A stretch of 64,000 nt of DNA from Chionis minor (Eukaryota; Chordata; Aves; Charadriiformes; Chionididae), in NCBI GenBank assembly GCA_013398295.1, contig VZSF01001524.1, forward strand, positions 719,384-783,383. The letters are read 5' to 3'. The first letter of the stretch is position 1. Every line of letters starts with the position of its first letter. Position numbers and translations under genes: made by a program. This document shows positions 1 through 13,000 of this stretch, piece by piece. The notes under the pieces were generated by a model that was not told where the DNA came from, did not search any database, and saw only the letters and a program-made list of their open reading frames with translations.

Positions 1-1074
1 TCATTTTGGTGGAGGACAGCCCAGGGGTATGGGATGGGGAGACCCAGAGTCGTCAGGGCACCAGAACCCTGGAGCGTACTAGAGCATTTACCTTCTTCTC
101 AGGGTAGGTGATTTGATAGATTGATTTTGGCAGCAATTCATATTAACTAGAGGTAATAAAGGCTAGCAAAATGTGGCCTCCAGTTACAAATAAAGGGCCT
201 GATTTTCCATTTCAGGGGACAAGATCGAACACTGGAGTTACAATGGTGTGGAACTGGGATCGTGGGTGGGGAATACAGCCCAGAGCCACTGATTAATATT
301 AAATAGTTTTTATATGAAATGAGTGCTGCTTTCTGTCGATGTACATACATCCTGATGGTTTATGGTAGAATTACTGCGGGCTTCTCAAAGCTGGATGAAG
401 ATTTGCTTAATGACCAACTGATCTCACATCTGCAGTTGCATTTGGAATCTGACAAAAATGATGCAGCATAAAATCAAAAAGTAAAAATAGAATTGAAAGA
501 GAGCTGATGTCCTGCTAGCCAACTTTTCATGTTCACTGGACAAGGGGATATACTTGCATACTAATTTTTGCTTGCTGGAAAGGGAGCGTTTTGCAAGGAA
601 GGATTTTGCATTGAAAAGGAGGCTTTTTGTGGAGCTGTAGAAGACTACAGCTTCCATATTTTTCATCCATTAATGTTCATGTCAAGTATCTGCAAGCAAA
701 AATGAAACAGGTGTGCTGCTTTTTTTCCTAATCTCTTGGCATTGCAAACTCCTCCCAGCATGTGAAAGTCAAACCTCTCTTTGCTCTGCCTGGAATCAGA
801 GGTAGCAGATGCGATGAATAACAAGGTGTTCCTTTAATATATTCTGCCTCCCTGCTATGCGTTCATTTAATCCATTCATGGTGGTTTGCTGCGAGCTTCC
901 TCAGTTTGGATTGACTTAGGTTGCTGTGTGATGAGCCCTGTGGGAACTCCTTGGCCTGATTTTTCAACGTGCTGTTTTGTGGCTATAAAATACATACGCT
1001 GTGCTCCTTCCAAACCGACAAAGAACAAGTGGAGAGTTGCATTGACGTATGTAGATATCGGCTTATATGCATGC

Positions 1075-1125
1075 GTACACGCATCATAGATGTGTATATA
1101 TCTGTGTGTGTGCATGCATGTTTGC
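1075..1125 (+). repeat. Short TG/TA alternating tract
   Basis: GTACACGCATCATAGATGTG, then TATATATCTGTGTGTGTGCATGCATG, forms a short imperfect alternating purine-pyrimidine run in the 5' intron. Confidence 0.7.
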
Positions 1126-4100
1126 AGGAGTCAGCTCATAAGAGTGCATATTTTCGTCTTGAGCGTAGAAGTCTCAAAGTCTTTATTTGATGTTTCTTTT
1201 TAAAAATGACGTGAACTGTTCCACACGTGTGAATGTTTACTAGTGTCCATCTACCCTGAGAACAGTTACAGGTTCCACTGACACAGCGAGTGTCCACAGG
1301 CGCAAATGTGTCCTGCGTGGGGAAGGGCTCTGTGCTGGAAGCAAGCCACGGGGCTGTGCTCCTGTTCGCTTCTGCCTTTCCTCCCGATGGAGGAGCACGG
1401 GCATCCCCTTTTGCCAAGGCCCTGTTGGAGGGAAGTCCTTGTCCAGAGCTGCTTCAGCACTGCATACCCCCCAGAATTTCTGCTGCGGCAGAGCCTGGGC
1501 TGTTGGGATGAACCGGGAAGCTTGGGAGCGAGGACCGTCCTGGTGCATATTAATGGCAGACAGAGAGAAGCATGAAAAACTGATATTCTTATTGAAAAGT
1601 ATGACTTGGTTTCATTTCTGAAAGACTCCCCAGGTTGTAAAAGTTAACGGAAACAAAGCCTTTCAGGAAAGAATCCGTGGGTAATGATAAATCCTTCTCT
1701 TCTGGAGGGGTCGTGTGTGCACAGTACTCACCTGTTTGTGGCAAAGGATATTGTACATATTCTGATGTACTAGTGTCCAGTTGTAAACATCTACTTTGGA
1801 TCTTCCCATTGTTTTAAGAAATGAGTGCAAGAAGAAGAATGATTTTTGTCAGAGGAGCACAGGCGGTGTGGGGAGTGGACGATGTTTTAGTTGGTTTCTC
1901 ACAGAAGTGACCACAGTTCACTTCAGCCTGGAGCAGATTTTTCTGAGTTACAGACTCCTCAAAAGCTGCTTCAGGGTAGAAAATTTGCTAAAATGCTCAG
2001 CCGTGTCTGTTTTTTTCTTCTTTTGGACAAGTTTTCTGGGGTGGCAGCAGGCACATCTGAAATAAGATGGTAGCAATGCCTTTTTCTTTGGAGGTGAGGA
2101 ATGCACATCACAGGGTTGCCTGTCGTGCGGTGGGTGCAGGTGGAAAGCCTCTTGCCTGTAGGACCTTGTTTGTCAGCAAGATTCCCGTCTTGCAAATTAT
2201 TGGCAGCTGGCATGGTAATGAGTCCATTTCAATATAAATGAGCTTCATTTTATTAATTTCTGCCAGCTCCTGAGCAATTCATGAACTGCTTTTCAGATCT
2301 CAACCAACAGCTTGGGGGAAGAGGGGGAGGTGGGGAGCAGAGAGGGGAACATGAAGGAGGAGAAAGAAAATGAGAATGTTTTTAATTTAGAAAGGAGCCC
2401 ATGACTCTCATTTCTTTTGAGAATCCAGCCAAGAGTGAGGATCACAATTTCCCCACCAAGCAGCTCTAATAACATGAAGGGCATCGGTAATCTCTTCCAA
2501 GGTTTTTGTTCCTTGAGACTTTTGGAAAAGTTTATAACTCTCAATACTCTGCGTGCAGTGTTGAGTTGTTTCATTGCCGGTGTTTGGCTGGGAGAAGGGG
2601 GAGTTGGGTGACGTGAGAGCTGGCTTGGGCAGCGCACCCAGACCTCCCGTGAGTTTGTGGGTCTTGGTATCTCACAGGACTTGACCTTGAGCTGGAGGGC
2701 TTGCAAGGGAGCTTGCCCAGTGGTATCAGGCCAAGGAAGGGCTGGGATTTGGTACCCATGCGGGTGCACGCGTGTGTGTAACTTGAGGACTATTCTTCTG
2801 ACTTGCCTTGGGTCTAAATAGGCACAGGCTGGTCTGTTGTATGTGCGCCTTAGTGAATGCAATTAACCCAATGATCCTTTCACTGTGCATAAAAATGCAT
2901 GTAAATGCTCTGTCCTACATTCGCCCTTGAAAAATGCTAATGAAATCCTGCTTGGATAACTGCCCTTTTTGTAAATGAGGCAGTCTGTGCAGGGTAATCT
3001 CTTCTGAGGTCTTCCAGTTTTGGGTCTCTTCCCTCAGCAGTTGGGTCCCCCCGTGCTGCCGGGAGTTACACCCTCGTTTACTGGAAGGTGCCTTTCTCGG
3101 TGGTTGTCTTCAAACGCAGGTGTGGTTTTGGACCTGTGATTTTCTAGCCCTGCCTGAGACAGACTGTCCTCAGCAGGGGCATGTAATGTCTAGTGGGATT
3201 TTTATTGTACAAAGTGGTGGGAAGAGGAACTCTCTGCGTTCTGTAGTTTGGGCTGATGATGGTGCTTGACGGGGTTTTTCATTTATTCTGCCAGCGTCAG
3301 ATTTCATAACTCGAATTTAAGCACAGCATTCACATGCTGTATTGCGTGGTGTTTCTTGGGTAAGTGATGATAACAGGACCTGGCAGAAGGCATCCTCCTG
3401 TATTGTTTGTAAAGGGTTCTTGCTAACCCTTTGTCTGATACTTTTTTTTTTTTTTCTCCCCTCTTTCTCCCCAGGTTTTTGGCATATAGTCATAGACTCT
3501 GACGCGAGAGTAATGGAGTCGCTGAGTGGCAGGTGCTGACAGCTTCTGCAGTCCCAGTAACTGTTCATTTTGGTATCATTTGTAATTCTATACCTCTAAA
3601 TGCCACAGCTCTCTTGGGGAAGGTTGCGCTGGATACCAGTACTGCCTTGGAAGGTACATGTGTGTCCATATATTTTTCTTGAGGAGTTTGCTGTGTTGTA
3701 TAATGGTTCACGGGAGGGGAAAAATTGGATAAGCTGCATGTGGTTTATGGTTACACCCATTTAGCAATACAAAGGCATCTGAATGGCTATCAAGCAGCTA
3801 CTGATGACATCCCTTCCTCCCTCTCTCCTCCTCTTCTTTGAGTTGCCTGCGGGGCCTCTTTGGAGTCCATCCCGTGCTTTAACATATGCGAGAGCGACTT
3901 ACAAAAAAGAAATGGCTGGTTAAAAGGTTCTGATTTGAAAACAATTAAATATGCTGCAGGAGTTTCAGCCTCTATTGCCCTTTTGAAAAAGCACATTTTA
4001 ATTACAATAGAATGTGTATGTTCACACTTGGTTATTAGTCTTGTACATTTTTCTATGTGGTTCTTGTGAGTTGAGTAAAAATCTTTGTTGTTGGCTGGCA

Positions 4101-7100
4101 GAATTTAGCAAAAGTTTATTTCTGTAGATTCATTGCTCGCTGTGGATTTAATCATTGTTCTGGTTCTCACAGCCTTCAAGTTCTGCTCCAGGAGAAAAAT
4201 ACAGATTTGTCACCAGGGCCTCCCACTAGAATCTAATTTTAAATTTGCAATCTGTTGTCTTGCGAGGTGCTTCAAATTCGGTTGGAAATTTAATATATTT
4301 CATATTTTCTTCTGGAATCTAAAGGCCCAATTTTTTGCAAGTTTGAGTGTTCGTAACGTAGGTTTAGTTGAAATTAGTATTTTGGTTTGGTAGTTATTTC
4401 AAGAAATATTTAATATCGGGATAAGGGAAGAGAAAGGGAAATGACTGTTTTCCAAGACAATGATATTCTTTGAGGGGGCCGTCATCAGTGGTCATCTAGA
4501 ATGTGATCGTCTTATGTGTAACTATTTCATCTGAGACTCATCCAGCAAAACCTCATCAGTTCAGCTAGAGTTCAGTCTGTCTGTTTAGGGTAGCTAATGT
4601 GGGGAACGCTGGTTTTGCCAAAGCTTTCCTGCAGAATTTGTGTTCTCCCTGCTGATTTCCTAATGTTGATATCAGTCTTAAGTTTTGGTTCTAAAAAAGC
4701 GCAACGACTCCAACCCCTGTGCTGTCTCTTGACGTGCAAGCTGGCTAAAAAGTGACTTCCCTGGCCCCTTGAAGACTTCCACAATTTTGACATTTTTCCT
4801 GCTCTGAACCAGGAAAAAGCAGATCTTCTGGGGGAGAGGACCCTTTCCCAGAGCAGCCGATACCTTGATGGTCAGGCCACCTCTTGAGGATGTGGAGGAA
4901 CAAGTTGCCACCCCACGTTTGCCTGACTTGTGCTGCAGATATGAATCTCAATCTTCTGCGTCTTCGGCAAGCAACTGAGTCACCGAGCTGGTGCCTCGTC
5001 CAGGAGACGTGCCTGTCTCCCTGCTTCAGTTTTCAAATCTCTCTCTCTCTTGGAGCACAGGAGCCTTTCATCAAAAGTGGTCTATTCCCATGAAAAGTTT
5101 GGGTTTTGATGAATCAACGTTTTCTGCTGAAAAATTTCCAACTAGTTCTGATTGCAATGCATGGTCTGTGTGCGCTAATCTCTGCTAGCTTTAGAGAGTA
5201 ATTCAGAACAGATTTTTGACACGTCACAATCCTTGGCTGAGCACGATAGACCTGTTTAAAGCATCAAGATGTGTCACACTTGATTTACGTGGTATCCTGG
5301 TGGTACCTTGATAGGTCTTTAATGGTCACCTTTGGATTCGGTGGGTGAGCTAACAAGAGGAGCCTTTGTCCTACCAGCATTTGCATGCAACTTCCATTAA
5401 CATTACTCATTTTCTTAATTTGATACAGATTTTTTTCATTGAGTGTGCTAAATTCAGTTAAGCTGTAGACAGGCAGCATCTGGCAGTTGTAGCTTGAGCA
5501 ATTTAAGACGTTTCTGCCCCAGGGTGTCTGCTGCTGCCCCTGGGACGGGGAGGTTGGGGCTCCCCTCCCCTGCCCAGCGGCTGCTCTTACTCACTGAGGA
5601 CGCCAGCATCTGTTCAGTGCAAATTCACATGTTTCAGGGCTGCTTTTCCACATCTGCCTGAGCTGACCTAACAGCTCACTGCTGCCAAAAAATGGGGGAT
5701 GTGCCACTCGCTGTCCCTGCTTCCCTGGTTTCCGCGTTGCCCTCCAGCCGTGCTGCCCCATCCTCATCCCTCTGTGTCCTCAGATGGGAACCCTTGTGCT
5801 GCGTCTGGCATGTGACAGTTTAATTCACTATCCCAGCAAAAATAAACTAATAAATATTTTGTTTGTTTGTTTTTCCCTCCCGACCCATGTTTATTTTCTG
5901 CTGGTTTAGTGAACTCATCTGCATGAGCACCTGAATTGGTTGTGGTTAGCTGGTGGAAATGCTCAGCCAGAAATGCTGAGAGGAGGCAAAAATGGGGGTG
6001 AGAAGGTAGAAAGGGGGGGGGGATCCCTTCCAGGGGGAGCCATTTGTCTCCCCACAGGCAGCCACCCTCAGGTTGACTCGGTGGGGTTGGCCATCCCCAC
6101 TCGAGGTGGGCTCAGCCTGTTGTGCCCTGCATCTCCTGGCACCTGGTGGGGGACGGTGACAAACTATGGGGACGGTGCCATCTCGTATTGCTTGCAGCTG
6201 GGTCAGCTGCACCGTGCTGCCTGCCACCCCATCGCACCCACCGTGCAGAACAGGCAAGCCGGTGGTGTGATGCCGGGGAAATGAGCGGCTGTAGGGTAAG
6301 TCCTCTTCAGCTGTCCGTCCTTCCTGGGTGGAGGAGTGAGGTATGGGCTAATCGCTGGGATAGATAGCCCTCTGCGGGATGTGCAAAAGCGTCCTCACCT
6401 AAAGCGCCAGTCCACGGAATTAAAAAGGGACAAAAGGGACAGCTCTTTACTTTGAAGTCTGACGCTTCTTGCCGGGTATCTAGCAGATACTTCTCATTGT
6501 GTGAAATCGCTCAGTAAACATTCCTGCTGTCTGGGAAAAAAAAGACTTTCTTCCTTCCATGAGAGTGTTTCTCGCAGCGTTATTTCCTTACGGGATGCAG
6601 CCTGAGCTGCTGCTCCTTTCCTTGCCAAGTCATTCATGGTTCTGTTACTTTTTGGCTGAGTGAAATTTTGCCCAGCGTGCATGGAGACTACGTCAAGGTG
6701 GTGGCACAGGGCTGCCTTCTGTAGCCACGCTGCCCGGTGTTTTCATCAGCAAGGGTGCCTCGCCACGTGGTGTGCCGGGGATGCTCCTGCCCTTCGGCAG
6801 CTCTGTTTCTGAAGGTAAAGAGCCTCTCTTCAATCATTCAGGGTTTCAAGAGGACTTTTTAAACTGCTCTTTCTCCTTAGATAGGTACCGAGGTGATGGC
6901 TGCATGGCTGGAGACTGGGGATAAATGGCTGCACGCTCTGATGGGCTTTGCAGCCAGAGGAAATCCTGTCAAATGGAAGTGTGGTTAGCAAGAATCTCAG
7001 AATCAAAGCAGCTAAAAGCATTACTCTGAGAGGGCTTCTTTTGCAAGATGGGGAGTGTCGAGGTCTGGTTTTAGAGATCAGTGTGCAAGACAAAATGCAG

Positions 7101-7303
7101 TTTCTGTGCTATAAAATGTTTTAGAGGCAAAAGCTGGCTGACATTTGTTTTTCAGTCCGGTCCATATCAAATGGCTGTAGCTTTTAAGGAATAACAAGCC
7201 CCGTCTAGAGATTTGTAATGCTGTCATTATTTTTTTGAGATTAAAACCTGCCTTCTCTTCAGAGTGTTTATTTTTCGAAACTATTCACGATAACCAAGTC
7301 TCA

Positions 7304-7352
7304 TGACAGTCAATGGGAGTTCAGCCATTAATTTCAGTAGATGTAGGGTATT
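7304..7352. repeat. Fossil palindromic-repeat fragment
   Basis: GACAGTCAATGGGAGTTCAG, then CCATTAATTTCAGTAGATG fits the ATGGGAGTTTTGCCATTGACTT-type core of the same old repeat class. It lies in the 5' intron, with undefined borders. Confidence 0.4.
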
Positions 7353-7809
7353 TCCCGGTATAGTTTACTTGACATGCACTTATATTTTTTTTAGATACAA
7401 AAATGTCCAGATATTTACAGAAGTGCCTGTTGCTCCAGCACTAAACAGATTTTTAGCCTCAGACGTGACCTAATTAGCTGGGTAGAAGAGTAGAGAAGCA
7501 CCGTCCTCTGACTGGGGTCAGAAGTATCACTGCAGAAGTTCAGTTCCATCATATGCACCCAGGGCAGTCTATAGCAGAACTGCTGTGCCTGCGTTTAACA
7601 CAATCGATTCCTCACTTTCTGTGTAATTTATGTAGGGCTAATTCAGTTTTGCGCGGCAGCGACGGTGGGTATTTAGACAGTGAGGGAAAATAGCCAATCA
7701 CAGTCGTTCTGTCAGCATCAGGCTCAATACCCATCAGCCTATCCTGTTAAAGGAGAGGATATTGCCCCAAGGAATTAGAAATGCCAGATTATTTTACTGT
7801 CAGGGCAGC

Positions 7810-7828
7810 TTTTTTTTTTTTTTTTTTT
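7810..7828 (+). repeat. Poly-T tract, 19 bases
   Basis: Homopolymer run in the 5' intron, followed by CCCCAAC. No element body is recognisable beside it. Confidence 0.9.
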
Positions 7829-8659
7829 CCCCAACTAAAACTAGTAGAAATATCTCAAAATGAGGAAGTTTTGTTTTGGAATTTCTGTTCAAGATTTATG
7901 GACTATTTATCTAGATATAATTATCTTGGGTGTAATTTGGGATCTCCTACTTAATTTTGAGTGGTCATGTACTTTAACATTTACTTTCCTCGTTCTTCTT
8001 CTTGATCTTTGCCCAGAAGGTGCCAATATTACTGATAAAATATTTCAGACATTTGTTGAGTGAGATGGCAGAACTCAAAGTGTTTTCCAAGTTTGAATCC
8101 AGATCACCACTCCCATCTTCTGGATGGGAAACCTGTTCCGTGGCAGGACATGCACAACTGAATAATGCAAGAGGCTAGGTATGGCGATGGGGACAGAAAC
8201 CCAGTCCCTGCGTTCCAGTTCAGTTTTCTCTTTGCTAGATCAAAGCGCTTAGATCTAGCTATCTGCTTCAGAGTGAGTAGGAAGGAAAGGTTATTTTTGT
8301 ATAGTCTGAGTCACTCATGCTAATTTATTTTTCATAATATGGCTTTCTTGTGTGGGGCTCTCTGTACCTGCTTAACGCTGCACTGTTTTTTTGTTCCAGA
8401 AATCAAACCTATCATTAGCTCGCTGCCGAGTGGTTGAATTTGTACTTTGCTATTTGGTGCTTCAATTTGCAGTTCCTAGCAAAGAAAAAGTGAAATCTCA
8501 GATGAAGGCATATATCCATCTACTTTTTGGTATTTTGTTACGTGCAGATAAACCATAGCTGTTGATTGATTGAGTTTGTAGTGTTGGCTGGAATTGTGAA
8601 GCTAATGCTAAGAGTCAAGTGAATGTGTGCAGAGCTGAGATTGCCAGTGCACTTTGGTG

Positions 8660-8750
8660 GTAAACTGGCTCCAGTTCACACCAAGCTTCAAGGTTCAATC
8701 CTTCCCTCCACTGCACTCTTCATTTACACCAGCATAGCTATCTTCTGGCT
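8660..8750. repeat. Possible fossil palindromic-repeat fragment (TTTACACCAGCATAGCT)
   Basis: An upstream AAACTGGCTCCAGTTCACAC is followed about 60 bases later by CATTTACACCAGCATAGCT. The latter matches the arm (reverse complement AGCTATGCTGGTGTAAATG) seen in the 41.5 kb element. Only this arm is convincing. Confidence 0.35.
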
Positions 8751-9026
8751 TTTTCCTATGTACTGATTTAACTGAGTTGTATTTATAAGTTTGCTGGTAC
8801 AGTCGCTGGCTCCCTTAATTAATTTTGTGGGATTAGTTGCCGCTGTTAAAACATGTCCTGTGAGACCTGGTGGAAGTTGTGGTGTAGATTTCAGGACAGG
8901 TTAATTTAAAAAAAGACAAAACGAAACAAAAAAAGAGCTCTTTTGGGTGTAGTGGGGAGTCTGCGTATCTTCTTGCCTGTTGGTTTGGTTGGTGCCTTTA
9001 ATGGTCCCTGCTCTTTCCCCTCGCAG

Positions 9027-9037
9027 ACTGTGACGCC
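9027..9037 (+). other. TIAM1: 5' UTR stub and splice acceptor of the first coding exon
   Basis: A pyrimidine-rich tract ends in CAG at 9024-9026, and eleven bases later the initiator ATG appears at 9038. The exon therefore has a few untranslated bases joined to one or more noncoding 5' exons upstream of or within the left flank. The ATG context has C at -1 and -2 and G at +4. It is the natural start because it gives the MGNAES N-terminus with a myristoylatable Gly2. Confidence 0.8.
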
Positions 9038-10006
9038 ATGGGAAACGCAGAGAGCCAGAGCGTGGAGCATGCCTTCTATGGAGACAAGCACACCAGCCTG
9101 GGCCGCAAGCACACTTCCCGCTCGCTTCGCCTCTCCAATAAAGCCTCTCGCCGGACACGGCACGCTTCTTCCGGAAAAATTATCCACCGTAACTCGGAAG
9201 TGAGCACCCGCTCCAGCAGCACCCCCAGCATCCCCCAGTCCCTGGCGGAGAACGGCCTGGAGCCCTTCGCCCAGGAGGCCAACCTAGAGGACTTTGGAAG
9301 CCCCATCTGGGTGGACCGCGTGGACATGGGCCTGCGGCCCGTTTCCTACCACACCGACTCCTCCGTCACCCCCAGCGTGGACAGCAGCACCGTCCTCACC
9401 GCCGCCTCCGTCCAGAGCATGCCTGACTCGGAGGAGAGCAGGCTCTACGGGGACGAGCCGCCGTTCCTGGCGGAGGGCGACGGGAGGTCACATCGATACG
9501 CGGGCAATGGGACGAACTTCATGGAGACGGCCAGCTTCAAGAAGAAGCGCTCTAAATCAGCCGACATCTGGCGTGAGGACAGCCTGGAGTTTTCGCTTTC
9601 TGACCTCAGCCAGGAGCATTTAACGAGCAATGAGGAAATCCTGGGCTTGGCCGAGGAGAAGGATGCCGAGGCCACCCGGGAGGCGGAGGCCAGCGGCAGC
9701 CCCCAGCCGCTGGTCCCCTGCCAGCGTGCCAACTCTATGAGTGACTTGTATTCCCCCAAAACCCCGAGTGCTACCGTCAACGGAGGCCCGCGAAACACCT
9801 TTGGAGGGTACTGCCGGAATTTAGTGTCCGACATCCCGGATATTGGGAGCCATAAGATGGCATCGGTTACCACTGAGGATGCACCTTCCTACAGCAATTA
9901 CAATACGCTGCCCTGTAGGAAATCCCACTGCCTTTCCGAAGGGGCCACCAACCCACAAATTAGCCATAGTAACAGCATGCAAGGCAGAAGGGCGAAAACT
10001 ACTCAG
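9038..10006 (+). CDS. TIAM1: TIAM1 coding exon 1: N-terminal regulatory region, residues 1-323
   Basis: This exon is 969 bp and phase 0, ending in CAG before a GTAAGG donor at 10007. It begins MGNAESQ, a myristoylation consensus (Gly2, Ser6). A basic stretch (about 23-42, with RKHTSRS and RRTRH) follows, then Ser/Thr-rich low-complexity sequence. Visible motifs include RSKSAD (Ser174) and RANSM (Ser233), which correspond to mammalian sites reported to bind 14-3-3, and acidic segments around 176-212 ([14 protein letters not shown]). In TIAM1 this half is autoinhibitory and PEST-like, and its loss activates the protein. The exon is markedly GC-rich compared with flanking introns. Divergence from mammals is concentrated around residues 135-155 and 205-280, with small indels. 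Confidence 0.97.
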
Positions 10007-13000
10007 GTAAGGTAGTTTTATTCTATGTAAAAATGGAAGAGTGTGGTATTTGCTAAGCTGTGTCTGTAGATAAAGATGTTCCAGCTTCTTCTGGGCTCTG
10101 TTTTCCTGCAACACCCCTTTTCCAAAGAGGGGCGGTATCCAGGAGAGAGCTGAACTAACCCGGTCTGTGGAGCTGCCTTGATCCCATCACTGCTCCCTTC
10201 CTTATCTGCAACTTTGTGCCTTTTCCACTCATCACTGCCTCTGGAAAAGATAAATCTGCATTTGCCAGCTAAAGCTTTTCCTGCGTGTTTTGCAGTGCTG
10301 ATGGTGCCTTTTTTCCCAGGGTAGCTGCCAAAACCGATCACTCCGCTCGGGGAGCTCACGCACGTTGGTTGTGTCTCCCCTCTCTGCCCTTCCTGCCCCG
10401 TGGCCCTCCCCCGCCTGCACACGTGCAAGCACTCCTCGGCTCTCGTGCCTGGGAGCAGAGAAGAAACCTGTGAATGTTTCCCCTCCTCTCCATCGTAAGC
10501 ACTCGCTGGGCTGAAATTTCACTCTTCTGATTACCTGGCATTCACATCTGTGCAAAAAAACCACCCAGAAACAGTGCTATGCCCTCGCAGGAGACAGCCA
10601 GTCCTGCAGGCTGCGGCGCTCACCCGCTGTAAGCTGCAAAACCATGGGGGACGTATGGAGGAGATGCTCCTTCTGCTTGCCAGGGAGGACGCCATACCCT
10701 TCATCCTTCTTTAACAGGCAGCACAGAGCCAAGACGAGCTTTTCTATCTGGTGCCCCTCGCACCTTCCGAACACCAGCCCTGTGACTTTTGCTTTCGTGG
10801 CGGCGTTTGGGTGTTGATGATGTTTTGCCTTGCTGTTCTTGGCCCTGTTCTGCCTGATCAGGTTACACAGCACCACCTTGTGCCGCACGCCACGATCCCG
10901 CTTACAGGAAGCGGCAGAATGCTCTTGAAGGTGGGATGGAGGAGCCCACCTGTACAAGCCGCGCGTGGCATACATGTTGCGGGCATGTTGCGCTCGGTTT
11001 AAGTTCATTCCGCTGGCTTGCTGGACCTTCTCCAAGCAGTGGTCCAGCTGCCTAATAGAAGACGCTGGCTGTGGCTTTTTTTTTTTTTTTTTTTTTTTNT
11101 TTTTTTTTTTTTTTTTCCCCCAACATGCGCTATTTTTGAGCTGTGGGCACCGGCTCAGAAACATGGCCGGGGGAAACAGACAGAAACAGTCTAACGGCAC
11201 GGGTCAGAGCCGTGCACCGGACTGCATGCTTCAGCAGCTCCCCTGATTTTATTGCACGGTTTCCCCTGCATATGCCGTGCGGCGTACACACACCACGCCG
11301 CGTGACACAGAAAAAGAAAGAAAGTGGCGCATCGCATGGAGGTTGGAGGCTGGCGAGCTCGCGTCCTGCTGCCGGGCTGAGCTGTTGGCAGGACACCAGC
11401 CTCGGAGATACCAGGCAGGTCGCAGCGTGCCGCAGAGGAGGTGCGGGGCTGTGGAGGTGCGGGGGGCAAGAGGAGCGTGTCGCCCCCCTCTCCCTTGGCT
11501 GGCACTCACTTGTGAGAGCTGATGGGAAGGGGTTGCTGAGTGACTTACCGGCTGTGCTTGATCTGTGGAGATACGCTGCTTCTAAATATAAAAATGACAT
11601 GCTAAAACAGATGCCGCAGCGTCCCGCAACAGCAGCTTTTGTACTTCAAAATCAGCTCTTTATTTTCAGAGGTATTTTTGTGGTGCGAGCGCAGAAACCC
11701 TTTGGTGCTCCATCAAGGCGGTGCGGGATGAAAAGCAAGAGAACAACAACAACAACCAAAAAAAGGATGTTATTTGGCAGCCTCGAATGTAACAGCTTTC
11801 ATGAAGATTGTTAGGTGCAACTGCTGCCTCCGGCCCTCTTTCAAGTGTATTTAAGAAAAAGAGAGCAGTGTCGCTGGTGAACAGCGAAGCATTTGTTTTT
11901 CTTGGTGCCTGTCTTGGCATTAAGAAGATTCCTCTGAGGCACTTAGTGAAAGTCACAAATTTGCTTAGCATTTTGCAGGGCCTCGGCTATACCCAGGGAA
12001 ATCACTTTGTGGGGCTGGTTTCACTAGATCTGTCTCCTGAGCTTGGAGATGGTGGCTATAAGGAGTCTTGGCAGTGATTATTATCATGTATAAATTCAAC
12101 AAAATTAAAGCTTTGGAAAGGTCAAAATTCCTTCCAAGTCTTTAATCCTAGCAGCATACAGTAAGTACAAGATACTTGTCAGCAGTGAAGTCATGTTAGC
12201 TCAAGCCTACCTTTAACAAGCTTAGGGAAATGACTGTCATTATGTGTTTGATAGATAGAGCACAAGGGAAGTCCAAATTTGCACACAAAGTAAAAGGACT
12301 AGTTCCTTGGTGAACCTGGTTAGGTGGCTTTGGATGGGATGAGAGGAGAGAAACTACCAACCTGGCTCCATACCAGGTCCTCGGTCTGACACTATGTCAG
12401 CACTTTGCTCTACACCCCTGGTGTGATGTAGAACGTGATGGTTACCCTACCTGAGATGGTGGAAGCTGAGATGTAGAGCTGATGCCCTTACTGCTTTGTT
12501 GTTAATGTGCTCCTTTGGCACTCTGTTTGCCTGTGCTAGCCGGTACTTCATCACAGTTTGGAGAATTTTGTTTCTCCCTGCCTTTCCCAGTCTTTCAACA
12601 CTTTCTCAATGGGCTTCACACTCTTTGATGACCACCTTAAACATTGCCCCAGAGCCTGCCATATGTGTCCTCATGCTGTAAAACATTTCATGTTATAAAA
12701 ACAATTCAGTGGATTAAGGCAAAACTTTCAGGGTTTTTTTCCAGCCTTTTGAACGGCATCCCTGCATCCCGATCCCACAAAATAATAGTTATGTCTTAGG
12801 GCCACAGGGGCACCACACAAAGCTGACCCAGGGCCAAGTGAAAGATGTTGTTGGACACAGTTTTCCCTCTTGACCTCCAGGCCAGTAACGTGTCACTGTT
12901 GGTGTGTTATTTAACAATGCAGAGGTAGGTCCCTTGTTCAAAGTCACCTAATTGAGCCTCGTAGCCAGGAGTAAGGTTTCTGCCCAGATCACTGTTGCCT

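Larger units (their letters stand above)
1..9026 (+). other. 5' intron of TIAM1 (right-hand end); no coding exon recognised
   Basis: No stretch here translates into TIAM1 or another recognised protein, and ORFs are short and random-looking. Contents seen are homopolymer tracts near 3442 and 7810, an alternating CA/TG-rich patch near 1075-1125, a GC-richer patch at about 5520-6300 with a G run at 6016-6024, and fossil repeat pieces near 7304-7352 and 8660-8750. TIAM1 has noncoding 5' exons in other vertebrates. Any present here cannot be identified from sequence alone. Confidence 0.7.

Noticed and set aside
2293..2862. 189-codon open frame on the minus strand
   Set aside because: No recognisable domain; composition is that of intron sequence read in a random frame; no splice or promoter context.
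8080..8230. Possible MIR-like fragment (CCATCTTCTGGATGGGAAACC)
   Set aside because: A single weak block; order and spacing of the other MIR segments could not be matched.
10577..11200. 207-codon minus-strand frame with a poly-Lys run
   Set aside because: The open frame crosses the poly-T tract with the N; the Lys run is its complement. No family similarity recognised.
11143..11814. 223-codon plus-strand frame
   Set aside because: Low-complexity Arg/Gly/Ala-rich translation of GC-rich intron; frames on the other strand are equally open, which indicates base composition rather than coding.
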